Of a stretch of DNA of 41,626 nt, positions 41,417 through 41,626 are shown piece by piece. Origin of the DNA: SIG588 sp045599305 (GTDB taxonomy: Bacteria; Bacillota; Clostridia; Oscillospirales; Acutalibacteraceae); the NCBI GenBank assembly GCA_045599305.1, contig JAZRVU010000013.1, positions 1-41,626 of the forward strand, read 5' to 3'. A program made the position numbers and the translations under genes. The number at the start of each line of letters is the position of its first letter. Position 1 is the stretch's first letter. The notes below the pieces were generated by a model that was not told where the DNA came from, ran no database searches, and was given only the letters and a program-made list of their open reading frames with translations.

Positions 41417-41626
41417 TTGATCTCCTGTTCTTTTTCGTCGAACAGATCGCTGTCAAAAAACTCTCTCACGGTGATCTCCAGCCCATCGCAGATCTTCTTT
41501 ATGGAAACCACGCCGGGATTCTTGCTTTTGGTGTTCAGCATGCTGTAAATGGTGGAAGGTGCCACGCCGGATATGTTAGCTAAGGCGTTGACTGCTATAT
41601 TTTTACTTTGACACAGTTCGATGATC
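41413..41626 (-). CDS. HTH (XRE/Cro-C1-type) transcriptional regulator, 5' end outside window
   Basis: 71 codons of the C-terminal part are visible. They read IIELCQSKNIAVNALANISG, then VAPSTIYSMLN and SIKKICDGLEITVREFFDSD, the standard five-helix lambda-repressor-like layout with recognition helix around VAPSTIYSML. The start codon lies off the right edge. An acidic tail ends in EKEQEIK. It points toward the beta-helix dockerin gene and may or may not control it. Confidence 0.88.
   Translation of the reverse strand, partial: IIELCQSKNIAVNALANISGVAPSTIYSMLNTKSKNPGVVSIKKICDGLEITVREFFDSDLFDEKEQEIK

Overview
The window looks like a chromosome segment of a GC-rich, endospore-forming anaerobe of the Clostridia, most likely an Oscillospiraceae/Ruminococcaceae-type gut or digester bacterium. 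This is an inference from the gene set: SpoVT, a GGGtGRT/NifU-like gene pair, an L27 with a cleavable N-terminal extension beside the protease Prp, a bacterial 2[4Fe-4S] ferredoxin, Gram-positive-style lipoproteins, and two secreted enzymes ending in type I dockerins. No gene could be assigned to a species.

Layout. 1-1088 holds a truncated nucleotidyltransferase-fold gene, followed by spoVT (1311-1853) converging on secA (1896-4625). 4897-8787 is a likely phosphate module: an OmpR-type response regulator and histidine kinase, then a PiT-family phosphate permease and its DUF47/PhoU-like partner. A PhoP-box-like repeat sits in the regulator promoter. 8867-11560 carries a GH71/99-like glycosidase and a sugar isomerase/epimerase behind a good sigma-A promoter.

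The most striking region is 11651-22025: seven consecutive paralogous solute-binding lipoproteins on the minus strand, with no ABC permease or ATPase. Five form one tight operon (gaps of 2-20 bp). The last two each have a separate promoter that matches the sigma-A consensus exactly. All seven carry an EF-hand-like calcium loop.

ychF (22165-23259) and an ABC exporter (23600-25471) follow. 25667-29497 is a scarred, AT-rich island. A 180-bp copy of the 3' end of the GGGtGRT gene flanks it in direct orientation, and at one edge this copy is fused to a 3' fragment of NAD synthetase. Inside are a secreted DNRLRE-like/M23 peptidase and a translationally coupled lipoprotein.

The GGGtGRT and iron-sulfur scaffold operon (29492-31218) comes next, then the ribosome-linked cluster rplU-prp-rpmA-obgE-mrnC (34127 down to 31387), a ferredoxin, and tRNA-Leu(CAA). 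The 3' end of the tRNA is repeated 171 bp downstream. Between and beyond the two copies lie several hairpins, including an array punctuated by ATGAAG/CTTCAT hexamers. The right end has a dockerin-bearing polysaccharide deacetylase, a very large dockerin-bearing beta-helix enzyme and a partial HTH regulator. The window therefore combines housekeeping genes with glycan capture (binding lipoproteins), glycan cleavage (GH71/99-like, CE4, beta-helix enzymes) and signs of past integration.
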